Shown: positions 50,913 through 60,980, counted from the stretch's first letter. The stretch is 64,000 nt of DNA from Dokdonella sp041395345 (GCF_041395345.1 NZ_JAWLAR010000001.1:248001-312000); one strand, 5' to 3'. The notes: generated by a model not told the origin, from the sequence alone. Numbers and translations: made by a program.

Positions 50913-52712
50913 ATGGCGCAAAATCAAGCGCATCGACCCTTCGATACGACTCTCATGGAAAGCGAAGCCGGCCGCGACACCCTCGAGATCCTGCGTGCAT
51001 TGCCGCTATTCCGGCAACTGGACGATGATGCCCTGGCCGAGCTCGGCCGCGAACTGACCTGGTTCGCCTTGCCGGGAGGCTCATCGCTGTTCGAACAGGG
51101 CGATCCCAGCGACGCCCTGTTTGTTCTCAAGAGCGGCAGCCTCGGTGCCTTTCGCAACGACGAAAAGGGCCATGTGCAGCTGGTCGGGGTCGTAGCCGCT
51201 GGCGAGACCGTCGGCGAAGTCGGCATGATGATCGACATGCCGCGCAACGCCAGCGTGCGGGCATTGCGCGATTCCGAACTGTTGCGACTTTCGCGCAGCG
51301 ATTTCGACAAGCTGGTCAACCATCATCCGCGCGCGATGCTGGCAATGGCGCGTCTTGCCGTGCGCCGCCTGTCCTCACGAGACGAAGATGCAACGCTGGG
51401 CGCACCGCGCACGTTCGCCGTGCTGCGCCACGACGCGGGCGTGGACCTGCACGGCTTCGCCGACGAGTTCGTCAAGATGCTCGGTGCATTCGGCACCTGC
51501 ACGATGATCGATGGCCAGACAGGCCTCGGCCACTTGAGCAGCTGGTTCAACGAAATCGAGGCGCGCACGCGCTTCGTCGTCTATGTGGCCGACGCGGATG
51601 ACGAATGGCAGGCGCTGTGCGTGCGCCAGGCCGACTGCCTGCTGTTGCTGGCCAATGCGGCGGATACGCCGAAGGCATGGCCGGCGGGCGCCTGTGCCGA
51701 TGCCTCCACGGCCCTGTCCAGGCCACGCAACCTGATCCTGCTGCATCCCGGCGAGCTCATCAAGGGCGCGGCCCGACTTTGGCTCAACAAGACACCCGGC
51801 ATTCCGCATCATCATGTGCGTGATGCGCATGACGTACGCCGCATTGCCCGCCTGCTGACCGGGCGCAGCCTGAACCTTGTTCTTTCCGGCGGTGGTGCGC
51901 GCGGTTTCACGCAGATCGGAATCGTGCGCGCCTTGCGCGAGGCCGGTCTCGAGATCGACTGTGTGGGCGGCACCAGCATCGGTGCGATCATCGGTGCAGG
52001 CGTGGCGCTGGAGTGGTCGGATGAGGAAATGTTCGAGAACTATCGGCAGAGCTTCGTCGCCGGTCGTCCGCTCAGCGACTACACGCTGCCGCTGGTGGCA
52101 CTCACACGCGGACGCCGGGTCGCTCGTCTGCTGCGCGAACAGTATGACGACCGCGACATCACCGACCTGCCGCTACCCTACTTCTGCTGCTCGTCGAACC
52201 TCAGCACCGGTCAACTGGAAACGCATCGCGACGGCCCCCTCTGGTTGTGGCTGCGCGCTTCCTGTGCGATTCCGGGGGTATTGCCACCGGTCTGTCACCA
52301 CGGGCAGGTCTATGTCGACGGTGCCGTCATCAACAACCTGCCGACCGACATCATGCATGCGCTGCAGCCCGGCACGATCGCGGCTGTCGACATCGGTGCC
52401 GATGACGCCCTGCACGCGACCATCGAGGAGTACTACACGCCCTCGATATGGAAGTTGCTGTTCGAATTCGGTCGCGGCCAGAGGCCGGGCATCTTCGATG
52501 TGCTGATCCGCTCGGGCATGGTCAATGCCGAAATCGCAAGCGCGGAGCGTCGCCAGCTCGCCAAACTGCTGTTCGAGCCCCCGGTGCGCGAAATCGGCCT
52601 GCTCAACTGGAAGGCCTATGAATACGCGGTAGACAGCGGCTATCAATATGCCCTGCGCGCCATCGAGAAGCAGCGCCATGCCTTGCACGCGCATGCGCCA
52701 GGACAAGGCTGA
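50913..52712 (+). CDS. Cyclic nucleotide-binding patatin-like phospholipase
   Basis: A 599-residue protein with an N-terminal cNMP-binding domain (about residues 30-150), a middle region that may be a second degenerate domain, and a C-terminal patatin domain: GGGARGFTQIGIVRAL oxyanion loop, GGTSIGAIIG with the nucleophile Ser, and DGAVINNLP with the catalytic Asp. It resembles bacterial neuropathy-target-esterase homologues. The ATG at 50913 follows GGAG; an ATG at 50955 is the alternative. The frame upstream overlaps prlC and is not real. Confidence 0.88.
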   Translation: MAQNQAHRPFDTTLMESEAGRDTLEILRALPLFRQLDDDALAELGRELTWFALPGGSSLFEQGDPSDALFVLKSGSLGAFRNDEKGHVQLVGVVAAGETVGEVGMMIDMPRNASVRALRDSELLRLSRSDFDKLVNHHPRAMLAMARLAVRRLSSRDEDATLGAPRTFAVLRHDAGVDLHGFADEFVKMLGAFGTCTMIDGQTGLGHLSSWFNEIEARTRFVVYVADADDEWQALCVRQADCLLLLANAADTPKAWPAGACADASTALSRPRNLILLHPGELIKGAARLWLNKTPGIPHHHVRDAHDVRRIARLLTGRSLNLVLSGGGARGFTQIGIVRALREAGLEIDCVGGTSIGAIIGAGVALEWSDEEMFENYRQSFVAGRPLSDYTLPLVALTRGRRVARLLREQYDDRDITDLPLPYFCCSSNLSTGQLETHRDGPLWLWLRASCAIPGVLPPVCHHGQVYVDGAVINNLPTDIMHALQPGTIAAVDIGADDALHATIEEYYTPSIWKLLFEFGRGQRPGIFDVLIRSGMVNAEIASAERRQLAKLLFEPPVREIGLLNWKAYEYAVDSGYQYALRAIEKQRHALHAHAPGQG

Positions 52713-52760
52713 TCCGCTGGCAATCGGCGGCGCCGTCTCGCCGCGCGCCTGATCCGGGAT

Positions 52761-55415
52761 TCAGGTCAGCGCCATCAGCTTGCCGAAATCGACGCGCTTG
52801 AGCAGGCGCGCTTCGCCGAGGCACTTGCCTTGCAGATAGTGGACACCGGCGCCGCGCAGGGCCTGCAAGGTCTGCTCGTTGTCGACTTCACCGGCAATGA
52901 CGCGCATTTCCAGCGACTTCGCCAGACCGGTAATCGAGGTGACCAGGTGCAGGTCGCCACGGTCGCTGGCCACGCGTTGCACCACGCTGCGCTCGATGCG
53001 AACGAAATCGCCAGGACGACGTTGCGAATGCAGAAATGGCAGCAGGCCCGTCTCGGCGTCGGTGCCGTTGAGCACGAAACGGCAACCGATCGCGCGCAGG
53101 CGTGCGATGAAATGCAGGGCCGCCGGCAGATTGGCCAGCTCCGGGCTGTCGCTGATCTCGAGGATCAGGCGCTCCGCCGGAACCCCGGTCGCGATGATGG
53201 ACTTTTCGATCGTTGCAAGAGAATCCGGGTCCGCCACCGTCGCCGGCGAGAGTCGCGCGATCATGCCGACCGGTGCATGGCGCGCGCGCTCGTTGGCCAG
53301 ATGCATGAGCAGGCCGTTGATCACCCAGAGGTCGATGCGCTGGACCATGCCGACACGCTCGGCCAGCGGAATGAATGCCCGCGGCAAGATCAATTGGCCG
53401 TCCTTTCCGACCATGCGCAACTGCACGGCAAACAGCGGATCCTCTTCGCCACGCCCGAGTTGCCAGCCTGCCCCTCCAACCGGTTCGCCGGCATCGTCCG
53501 GGAGGTTGGCGGTCGGCACCACCGGCTGCACGAGGATGACGAAGCGTGCCTGTTCAAGGGCCAGTCGCAGGCGTTCACTCGGGGCGCTGACCGGAGCCGG
53601 TGCAGGTGTCGAAGTGCTCTTGCCCAAGGCACTGGCTTTTGCCGCTTCGGCGGGACTGGTTCCGGCCGCTGCCCGCGCGCGTTCCAGCGCTTCGTCGGCG
53701 GTGACCGTGCGCGGACTCAGCATTTCCGCACCGATGCGTGCATGCACGCGGTGTTGCACGTCGCCGATGGTGTATTCACGCTCGGCCAGCAGCTTCTGGA
53801 AACTTTCGGCCAGGACCTTGATGTTGTCGACCTGGACGCTGCTGAGCAGGAGCAGGAAGCTGTCGCCTTCACCCCGCGCGAGGACGTCGCCCTCGCGCAG
53901 GCGGTGAGCCAGGGCATGGGCGACGGTGCGAAGCAGCTCGTCGCCGCGCGGTGGAGAATGTTCGTCGTCGCGATCGACCTCGACATGGATCAGGGCCGAA
54001 TAGCCGCCGCGGTCGCGCAGTCGAACCAGTTCGCCGATCAGGCGCTGGCGCAGGTGACGCGCATTGGGCAGGCCGGTCAATGGGTCGTGGCTGAGTTCCC
54101 AGCGCAGGCGTTCGGCCGTGCGCCGTTCCGCGATGTCGCGGAACACGACCACCGCACCCTGGGCCTTTCGATGCACCTGCAGCGGCAACACCGTGTATTC
54201 GACCGGTACGCCACTGCCATCGCGGCGGCGAAACATGGTTTCAACCTGATGGACTGCAACACCCTCGCTGTAGGCCCGGCTCAGCGGCGAGCTGCGAGCA
54301 GCCTCCTGTGGATGCACGGCAGCCTGCGCAAGCAGTCCGATCAGGTCATTGTCGTCGCCATAGCCGAGCAGGCGCAGACCGGTCGGGTTGACGAAACTGA
54401 TGCGGCCTTCGGAATCGACCCCGAAGACGCCATCGCCGACCGAGCCGAGAATGCCATCGAGCTGCTCGCGACCCACTTCGGCCGAGCGTTGCATTTCGAT
54501 GTTGCGAGCGAGGGTGCGTATGCGCGCCAGGAACAGCTCGCGCGCCTCGTTCTTGAACATGCATTCGCTGGCGCCGGCCTGCAGACAGCGTCGAATGATG
54601 TCTTCGCGATAGCTGCCGGTGATGACGGCCAGGATCGGCGGTTCGTCGCGCTCGCTGAGCTTTCGACAGAGCTCGTCGCCACTGCCATCGGGCAGGAAGT
54701 AGTCAACGACCACGAGGTCGTAGGGGTTGTTGTCGGAAAGTTCCACGGCTTCGGCAATCGAAGCGGCGACATCGACCGAGTAACCGTTGCGTTCGAGAAG
54801 ATCGCTGTACGCCTGGCAGACACTCTTTGAATCGTCGACAAACAGTATGCGCACGCGTTCGCCGGATTCCACGGACGCGTTTTCGCCGGCGAGCTCGTCG
54901 GGAGCGAGTTCGCCGACACATGCCGGAATGCGGCTGAACTGCGACCAGAGCAGGAAGCGGCCGCGCATCGTCGCCGCTGCCCAGGCGCGGATTTCGGCCG
55001 TCTCCTCATGTGCCATCAGCAGCGTCGCCGGAGCATCAGGCGCGTGCCGCGTGTATTCAAGCAAGGCTCGATACTCGCGGGTCGGCCGCGCGGGTGCGCC
55101 GATGATGGCCAGCGAATAGGGCAGTTCCTTGGCGTTCGGATTGCCAACCCGGCGCAGGTGGTCGTAGGCCTCCAGGTAGTTGCCGATTTCCGCACGTACC
55201 GGCAACGATGCGGCCGCCAGCGTCCGTCGCAACAGATGGCTCAGGGTGGTCGATCGCTCGACTAGCAGGATTCCGCTCAAGGGGGCCTCGAAAGCACGTT
55301 GGTCCGATGCGCTGGAAGAATCTTTCGGCTGTCCCGCGCGACCGAAACCGCAGCGATCCTCGCCCTGGTCTCCCCCTGCGCGCGCCGTGCCATGAGACCA
55401 GTACGCGTTTCGCAA
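52761..55415 (-). CDS. FimX-like two-REC/PAS/GGDEF/EAL c-di-GMP protein
   Basis: An 884-residue signalling protein. From the N-terminus: a degenerate receiver domain (about 48-165), a canonical receiver domain (about 195-310, RILFVDDSKSVCQ with phospho-Asp in VVVDYFLPDGSG), a PAS domain (about 320-440), a GGDEF domain and an EAL domain. In place of GGDEF it reads RGDEL, and the EAL motif is absent (the Glu region reads VQLRM). It is therefore likely a c-di-GMP receptor, as FimX is, and not a synthase or phosphodiesterase. The TTG at 55415 is uncertain; the start could be further downstream. Confidence 0.85.
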   Translation of the reverse strand: MRNAYWSHGTARAGGDQGEDRCGFGRAGQPKDSSSASDQRAFEAPLSGILLVERSTTLSHLLRRTLAAASLPVRAEIGNYLEAYDHLRRVGNPNAKELPYSLAIIGAPARPTREYRALLEYTRHAPDAPATLLMAHEETAEIRAWAAATMRGRFLLWSQFSRIPACVGELAPDELAGENASVESGERVRILFVDDSKSVCQAYSDLLERNGYSVDVAASIAEAVELSDNNPYDLVVVDYFLPDGSGDELCRKLSERDEPPILAVITGSYREDIIRRCLQAGASECMFKNEARELFLARIRTLARNIEMQRSAEVGREQLDGILGSVGDGVFGVDSEGRISFVNPTGLRLLGYGDDNDLIGLLAQAAVHPQEAARSSPLSRAYSEGVAVHQVETMFRRRDGSGVPVEYTVLPLQVHRKAQGAVVVFRDIAERRTAERLRWELSHDPLTGLPNARHLRQRLIGELVRLRDRGGYSALIHVEVDRDDEHSPPRGDELLRTVAHALAHRLREGDVLARGEGDSFLLLLSSVQVDNIKVLAESFQKLLAEREYTIGDVQHRVHARIGAEMLSPRTVTADEALERARAAAGTSPAEAAKASALGKSTSTPAPAPVSAPSERLRLALEQARFVILVQPVVPTANLPDDAGEPVGGAGWQLGRGEEDPLFAVQLRMVGKDGQLILPRAFIPLAERVGMVQRIDLWVINGLLMHLANERARHAPVGMIARLSPATVADPDSLATIEKSIIATGVPAERLILEISDSPELANLPAALHFIARLRAIGCRFVLNGTDAETGLLPFLHSQRRPGDFVRIERSVVQRVASDRGDLHLVTSITGLAKSLEMRVIAGEVDNEQTLQALRGAGVHYLQGKCLGEARLLKRVDFGKLMALT

Positions 55416-55550
55416 TGCAAGGGCAGGCGCGACGCATGCCGGCAGTTCCGTTCAGCTGGCCGAGCAAGGCATCCGCGTCGCTCGGGCAAAACCACTTCGG
55501 TGCTGACGCCGCATTCATTACACTGTGGGCGACCCGACAGCGAGCGACCG

Positions 55551-56558
55551 ATGACCTACCCGAATACCCGCTTGCGCCGAATGCGGCGCGATGCCTTTTC
55601 CCGGGCACTGATGCGCGAGACCCGCCTTGATGCCAGCGACCTGATCATGGTCGCCTTTGTCATCGACGGCAGCGACCGGCGCGAAGCCGTGCCCTCCATG
55701 CCGGGCGTCGAGCGTCTGTCGCTGGATCATCTGCTCAAGCTGGCCGATGAATGCGTCGCACTCGGTATCCCGGCGCTGGCCCTGTTTCCCTCGGTGGATG
55801 CATCACTCAAGAGTGAGGATGCCAGCGAAGCCTGGAATCCGGAGGGGCTGTTCCAGCGCGCTGCACGCGCACTCAAGGTGCGCCATCCCGGACTCGGCCT
55901 GATTGGCGACGTTGCCCTGGATCCCTACACCACGCATGGCCAGGATGGTCTGATCGACGCCGCTGGCTATGTGCTCAATGACCCGACCATCGCCGCACTG
56001 ATCCGCATGGCCCTGGCCCAGGCCGAAGCCGGTTTCGATATCGTCGCGCCCTCGGACATGATGGATGGCCGCATCGGCGCGATACGCGAAGCGCTGGAGG
56101 ATGCCGGGCATGTCAATACGCGCATCCTTTCCTACTCGGCAAAGTATGCCTCGGCGTTCTATGGTCCTTTCCGCGATGCAGTGGGGTCTTCGGCCAATCT
56201 CGGCAAGGGCGACAAGCACACCTACCAGATGGATGTCGGCAACAGTGACGAGGCGCTGCGTGAGGTTGAGCTCGACATTGCCGAAGGTGCCGACATCGTC
56301 ATGGTCAAGCCCGGATTGCCGTATCTGGATGTCGTGCGGCGGGTCAAGGATCACTTTGGAATGCCGACCTTCGTCTACCAGGTCAGCGGTGAGTACGCGA
56401 TGCTGAAGGCGGCTGCGCAGAACGGCTGGCTGGACGAGCACAGCGTCGTGCTCGAAGCGCTGATGGCGATGAGGCGTGCCGGTGCGGATGCGATCCTGAC
56501 CTACTACGCCATCGAGGCAGCGCGCTGGTTGCGTGCAGATTTGTCCCGGACGCAGTAG
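55551..56558 (+). CDS. hemB: Delta-aminolevulinic acid dehydratase (porphobilinogen synthase)
   Basis: Condenses two aminolevulinates to porphobilinogen in heme synthesis. The 335-residue product has YPNTRLRRMRRDAFSRAL, the DVALDPYTTHGQDGL segment, SDMMDGRI, the active-site Lys in SYSAKYASAFYGPFR and the Schiff-base Lys in VMVKPGLPYLD. The metal-site cysteines of zinc-type enzymes are replaced by Asp/Ala (DPYTTHGQDG), as in Mg-dependent HemB. The ATG at 55551 starts MTYPNTRLRR; the upstream frame overlaps the divergent FimX-like gene. Confidence 0.95.
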   Translation: MTYPNTRLRRMRRDAFSRALMRETRLDASDLIMVAFVIDGSDRREAVPSMPGVERLSLDHLLKLADECVALGIPALALFPSVDASLKSEDASEAWNPEGLFQRAARALKVRHPGLGLIGDVALDPYTTHGQDGLIDAAGYVLNDPTIAALIRMALAQAEAGFDIVAPSDMMDGRIGAIREALEDAGHVNTRILSYSAKYASAFYGPFRDAVGSSANLGKGDKHTYQMDVGNSDEALREVELDIAEGADIVMVKPGLPYLDVVRRVKDHFGMPTFVYQVSGEYAMLKAAAQNGWLDEHSVVLEALMAMRRAGADAILTYYAIEAARWLRADLSRTQ

Positions 56559-56690
56559 TCTCGACCCGGGAAGCCCACGGCGTGGATGGGGATCGGAAGT
56601 TGAGTGCAGGGCCTGCCGCCGGGCGCGTTCCCGCGCAGGACTGGTAAAGCGAGGGCGAGCCCGAGGCTCGAACGTAGTCGGAGCGAATCC

Positions 56691-57578
56691 ATGCAGATGA
56701 TCGATGAGGAACCCGTGACCGTGCACCGCGCCAGCGATGGGCCCGGCCTGTACGCCGTGTTTGGCCAGCCCATTGCGCACTCGCTTTCTCCGCGAATTCA
56801 TGCAGCGTTTGCGCGCGACCTTTCGATCGCGCTGGAGTACCGAGCCATTGAAGCTTCGGCCGAGGATTTCGTCGGCGCACTGGCCGCATTCGCCGATCGC
56901 GGCGGCCTTGGCGCCAATGTCACGTTGCCCCTGAAGCAACATGCGGCGCGCCTGTGCCTTTCGGTCAGCGAACGCGCGCGCCAGGCCGACAGCGTCAATA
57001 CCCTGGTTCGCCGCGGCGAAGGCTGGCATGGCGAAAGCACCGATGGCGTCGGCCTCATCCGCGACATCACCGGCCGCCACGGCCTGTATGTGCGCGGGCG
57101 ACGCACCCTGCTGCTGGGCGCTGGCGGTGCCGCGCGCGCCGTGGCTTTTGCCTTGCTCGATGCGGGCATTTCCGAACTGACCATCGCCAACCGGACCCCC
57201 GAACGTGCCGACGCCCTGGCCGACGCCATCGGCAAGCCGGAGGGCGTGCATACGCGCTACTGGAGCGATCTCGGGCAATGGGGATCCTTCGACCTGATCG
57301 TCAACGCGACCTCGGCCGGTCATGGCCGGATGTCGCTGGCCCTGCCGCCGTCCCTGATGGCACCGCGCGCCGTCTGCTACGACCTGTCCTATGGCCGTGC
57401 CTCATTCGGATTTCTGGCCTGGGCGCGCAGCGCGGGCGCCAGCCATGCCGTTGACGGCCTTGGCATGCTGGTTGAACAGGCTGCCGAGGCCTTCGAGGTC
57501 TGGCATGGACGAAGGCCGGAGACCGACGCAATCTACGCTGAATTGCGCGCCTACCTGCCGGGCGATGCCGAAGACTGA
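56691..57578 (+). CDS. aroE: Shikimate dehydrogenase
   Basis: NADPH-dependent enzyme of aromatic amino-acid synthesis. The 295-residue product has YAVFGQPIAHSLSPRIH, NVTLPLKQ with the catalytic Lys, STDGVGL with the shikimate-binding Asp, the glycine-rich LLGAGGAARAV and ANRTPERA motifs. It extends about 20 residues N-terminal of typical AroE. The ATG at 56691 follows GGAG at 8-base spacing. Its stop overlaps the next ATG. Confidence 0.94.
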   Translation: MQMIDEEPVTVHRASDGPGLYAVFGQPIAHSLSPRIHAAFARDLSIALEYRAIEASAEDFVGALAAFADRGGLGANVTLPLKQHAARLCLSVSERARQADSVNTLVRRGEGWHGESTDGVGLIRDITGRHGLYVRGRRTLLLGAGGAARAVAFALLDAGISELTIANRTPERADALADAIGKPEGVHTRYWSDLGQWGSFDLIVNATSAGHGRMSLALPPSLMAPRAVCYDLSYGRASFGFLAWARSAGASHAVDGLGMLVEQAAEAFEVWHGRRPETDAIYAELRAYLPGDAED

Positions 57579-57868
57579 TGGACTGCAGGATCGGTTGCGG
57601 CGCCTGCTGCATCGCGCCTTCCATTTCGTCGGCGATTCCCGGCATGCCCCATGGCAAGCCGGCCGGCGTACGTTGCGTGCAACTCACCGCGGCAAACGCC
57701 TGTGCCCTGTTCGGCCGACCCGAGCGCCCCGAAGTGTGCCGCCAGCTGCAACCCGATCGGGTCATGTGCGGCAACGATGCCGCTCAGGCGATGAAATACC
57801 TCGATGAACTCGAAAGCCTGACCAGACCCGTTGCACGGCCAGTCCGATCCGCGGGCGGCGCGTACTAG
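57578..57868 (+). CDS. YkgJ-type cysteine cluster protein
   Basis: A 96-residue protein of the UPF0153/YkgJ zinc- or iron-chelating family. Cysteines lie in DCRIGCGACC, RCVQL, ACALFGRP, EVCRQ and MCGN, the typical CxxxCxxCC arrangement with later single cysteines. The metal and role are not established. The ATG overlaps the aroE stop (TGATG-type), and its stop overlaps the convergent stop of the carbonic-anhydrase gene in the shared CTAG at 57865-57868. Confidence 0.82.
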   Translation: MDCRIGCGACCIAPSISSAIPGMPHGKPAGVRCVQLTAANACALFGRPERPEVCRQLQPDRVMCGNDAAQAMKYLDELESLTRPVARPVRSAGGAY

Positions 57869-58410
57869 CCGGATCGGGTCAGCGCCGAGAGGTACTCGTT
57901 TTTCAGGCGCACGTAGTTCTGCGCGGAGTAGAAGAGCTTCTCGATCTCGTCCTCACCGAGCTTGCGCACGAAGCGCGCCGGGTTGCCGACCCAGAGCTCG
58001 CCTTCGCCGACCTGCTTGCCCGGGCTGAGCATGGCCCCGGCGCCGATCATGCTGTGCTTGCCGACACGGGCGCCATCGAGCACGGTCGCATTCATTCCGA
58101 TCAGGCAGGCGTCTCCGATCGTGCAGGCATGCACGATGGCACCATGGCCGATGGTGACATCGGAGCCGATCAGCAGCGGAACGCCTCCAGGCGTGTACGG
58201 CCCGTCGTGGGTGACATGCAGCACGGCGCCATCCTGGACATTGCTGCGTGCGCCGATGCGTATGAAGTTGACGTCGCCACGTGCTACCGCGCACGGCCAC
58301 AGCGAGGCATCTTCCTCCAGCTCGACATCGCCGATCAATACGGCGTCCGGATCGACGTAGACCCCCGGACCCAGACGCGGCCCGATGCCGTTGTATGTGC
58401 GGATGCTCAT
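57865..58410 (-). CDS. Gamma carbonic anhydrase family protein
   Basis: A 181-residue left-handed beta-helix protein of the YrdA/gamma-CA family. Hexapeptide repeats run from GVYVDPDAVLIGDV to GARVGKHSMIGAGAML. His residues in VLHVTHDG and GHGAIVHAC fit the three metal ligands, with a Gln in SNVQDGAV. The activity of bacterial YrdA-type members is often low or unproved. The gene converges on the cysteine-cluster gene, the two stops overlapping by 4 bases. Confidence 0.93.
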   Translation of the reverse strand: MSIRTYNGIGPRLGPGVYVDPDAVLIGDVELEEDASLWPCAVARGDVNFIRIGARSNVQDGAVLHVTHDGPYTPGGVPLLIGSDVTIGHGAIVHACTIGDACLIGMNATVLDGARVGKHSMIGAGAMLSPGKQVGEGELWVGNPARFVRKLGEDEIEKLFYSAQNYVRLKNEYLSALTRSG

Positions 58411-58568
58411 GGCGGAATCTTCGCTGGCAAAGCGCGAAAGTTATCACGCGACTGCGGCCAGGGTGAGCAGAAGCGAAACCGCGGACCTGCTTGCCCGAAG
58501 CCGGAAATTCCGCCCGATCGCACGCCTTCATTCGTCAATGGAAGTCCAATCAGGGTTAGACTGATCGC

Positions 58569-59978
58569 ATGGACATGCCTGCCACGACCGATCTGAACGC
58601 GCTGCTGGAACGCCAGCGCGCCGCCTGGCAGGTGAGCGAGCCCACGCCCGCGCAACGCCTCAGGGATCTGGGCAAGCTGCGCGAAGTCCTGCGCCGGCGT
58701 TTTGACGAATTGTCGGCCGCCATGAGCGCCGATTTTGGGCGTCGCTCGCATCACGAAAGCCTGCTCACCGACGGCATGACGGTGCTGCACGAGATCGACT
58801 ACATGCGCAAGCGCCTGACGCGCTGGTCGCGTCCTCGTCACCGTCTCGCCGACGCGATGTTCTGGCCGGCGCGCACCGAGGTCCAGAACCGCCCGCTGGG
58901 CGTGGTCGGCATCATTTCGCCGTGGAACTACCCGGTCAACCTGGCCCTGATCCCGCTGGTGTCGGCGATTGCCGCTGGCAATCACGTGATGCTCAAACCT
59001 TCGGAAAACACCCCACGCACCTCCGCATTGCTGGCCGAACTGCTCGCCGAGGTGTTTCCCGAGGATCGTGTGGCGACGGTACTCGGCGATGCCGATGTGG
59101 CGGCCCGTTTCGCCGCGTTGCCCTTCGATCACCTGTTCTTCACCGGCTCGACCGCCGTCGGTCGCAAGGTCATGGCTGCCGCCGCACCCAATCTGACCCC
59201 GGTCACGCTTGAGCTGGGTGGCAAGTCGCCGGCCATCGTGGCCGAGGGCTATCCGATCGAGACCGCCGCGCAACGCATCGCCGCCGGCAAGTTCCTCAAT
59301 GCCGGGCAGACCTGCATTGCGCCGGACTACGTGTTCGTGCCGAACGACCAGCGCGAACCGTTCCTGGCCGTATTGCGCGCCTACGTGGCGCGCCACTATC
59401 CCCGGCTCAGGGAAACACCCGACTACACCAGCATCGTCAACGACGGTCACTATCAGCGCCTGCAGGCTCTGGTGGCGGAGGCTGGCGAGGCGGGAACACG
59501 CATCGAGGTCTTGCCGGATGCGGCTGCACATGACCCCGAGCGGCGTATTTTTGCACCGACTGTCGTTCTCGACCCGGACCCGAAGCTGCGCGTCATGCAG
59601 GAGGAAATCTTCGGGCCGGTGCTGCCGGTCATCGGCTATGGGCACATCGAGGAGGTGCTCAAGTTCGTCAACAGCCGGCCACGCCCGCTGGCGCTGTATC
59701 ATTTCGACAAGGATCGTCGGCGCACCCGACACGTGTTGCGCTCTACCCTGGCCGGCGGCGTCACCGTCAATGACTGTGTCATCCACATCGCCCAGAGCGA
59801 ACTGCCCTTCGGCGGCGTGGGCGCGTCCGGAATGGGACATTATCATGGACATGCCGGTTTCCTGACCTTCTCCAAGCAGATGCCGGTGCTGTTCCAGGCG
59901 CGCTGGTCCTCGCTGTCCCTGCTGCGGCCGCCCTATACGAAACTGGCGGATTTCGTCACCCGATTGATGACCCGCTGA
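58569..59978 (+). CDS. Coniferyl-aldehyde-type aldehyde dehydrogenase
   Basis: A 469-residue NAD(P)-dependent aldehyde dehydrogenase of the CalB/fatty-aldehyde subgroup. The catalytic Cys is in FLNAGQTCIAPDY and the catalytic Glu in LELGGKSPAIV. The ISPWNYPVNLAL and FTGSTAVGRK motifs fit the class. The short N-terminus and C-terminal hydrophobic stretch (LLRPPYTKLADFV) suggest membrane association. Start 58569 or the in-frame ATG at 58575. Substrate is not fixed by sequence. Confidence 0.92.
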   Translation: MDMPATTDLNALLERQRAAWQVSEPTPAQRLRDLGKLREVLRRRFDELSAAMSADFGRRSHHESLLTDGMTVLHEIDYMRKRLTRWSRPRHRLADAMFWPARTEVQNRPLGVVGIISPWNYPVNLALIPLVSAIAAGNHVMLKPSENTPRTSALLAELLAEVFPEDRVATVLGDADVAARFAALPFDHLFFTGSTAVGRKVMAAAAPNLTPVTLELGGKSPAIVAEGYPIETAAQRIAAGKFLNAGQTCIAPDYVFVPNDQREPFLAVLRAYVARHYPRLRETPDYTSIVNDGHYQRLQALVAEAGEAGTRIEVLPDAAAHDPERRIFAPTVVLDPDPKLRVMQEEIFGPVLPVIGYGHIEEVLKFVNSRPRPLALYHFDKDRRRTRHVLRSTLAGGVTVNDCVIHIAQSELPFGGVGASGMGHYHGHAGFLTFSKQMPVLFQARWSSLSLLRPPYTKLADFVTRLMTR

Positions 59979-60201
59979 GCCAGGACAACGCTGGACACCG
60001 CGTCGTTCCCCGCTGACCCGCCATGCGGCTGTCGAGCATCGCAGGGATGACGTGCGAAGGCTTGTCCCGCCTGGCCCCGAGGCTCCGGTCGGCAGCGCTT
60101 CAGCCGCGCTTCGCTAGGCTTGTTGCATTCCTCAAAACGAACTTGGCGCCAGCCTTGCATGGCAGCCCTTGTCCGATCGTCAAAACCACGGCAATAGTCC
60201 A

Positions 60202-60924
60202 ATGACCAAGAAATCCGAATACATTCCCGCGCGCCGCAATGCGCCCGAGTCGGAAGCGGCGCTGGCCAGCCGTATCAGCCGGCACCTGCTGGATCTGCTC
60301 TCCAATGTGCCCAGGACCAGCGAGGTGCGCGACAGCAATGCCGATGCCCGGGTCCGTGCGTTGACTTCGGCGGCTGCCAACAAGGCAGCACTCGCCGCCG
60401 GGACCCTGGCCCTGCCGCCCGGTCCGCTGGGCTGGCTGACGATCATTCCCGAACTCATCGCGATCTGGCGTATCCAGGCCCAGCTGGTTGCAGACATTTC
60501 AGGTGCCTACGGGGTCAGCGCGCGACTGAATCGCGAGCAGATGATGTATTGCCTGTTCAAACACGCTGCGGCGCAGGCGGTTCGCGATCTGGTCGTGCAG
60601 GTGGGCGGCCGCCTGATCGCACAGGATGTCCCGGTGCGCGTGATCGAGCGCGTTGCCCAGGCCGTCGGTTTGCGTGTTACCAAGCGTCTGGTCGGTGGCG
60701 GTATCTCACGCTGGTTGCCGGTTATCGGCGCAGTCGGAGTCGGTGCCTATGCCTGGTACGACACGCGGCAGGTCGCGCGAACCGCGATTCGCCTGTTCGG
60801 GGCAGGTCCGACCACGGTCGACGCCGTGCTTGCGGCCATGGATGAAGAGGATGCGCGCGCTGCCGACCAGGCCGAATCCGTCGATCAGGCGCAAGCGACC
60901 GAACCGGAACGTCGTCGCGCCTGA
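60202..60924 (+). CDS. EcsC-like protein
   Basis: A 240-residue protein with a hydrophobic middle segment (TLALPPGPLGWLTIIPELIAIW) characteristic of the EcsC family, in which the conserved glycine/proline loop sits before an amphipathic helix. The rest is soluble with an acidic, Gln-rich C-terminus. Its function is unknown; in some Firmicutes EcsC accompanies an ABC transporter. The ATG at 60202 was chosen over the longer frame at 60169, which lacks a ribosome-binding site. Confidence 0.72.
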   Translation: MTKKSEYIPARRNAPESEAALASRISRHLLDLLSNVPRTSEVRDSNADARVRALTSAAANKAALAAGTLALPPGPLGWLTIIPELIAIWRIQAQLVADISGAYGVSARLNREQMMYCLFKHAAAQAVRDLVVQVGGRLIAQDVPVRVIERVAQAVGLRVTKRLVGGGISRWLPVIGAVGVGAYAWYDTRQVARTAIRLFGAGPTTVDAVLAAMDEEDARAADQAESVDQAQATEPERRRA

Positions 60925-60980
60925 GGCAATTCTCACTGCGCCTTGCGGGCAAATGCAGCCTGCGGCGCTATGCTCTGCGG

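Noticed and set aside
52830..54830. 666-residue plus-strand open frame
   Set aside because: It is antisense to the FimX-like gene and shows no recognisable domain.
60169..60201. Longer N-terminus for the EcsC-like protein
   Set aside because: The start at 60169 has no ribosome-binding site and the extra residues are not needed for the fold; the ATG at 60202 is simpler.
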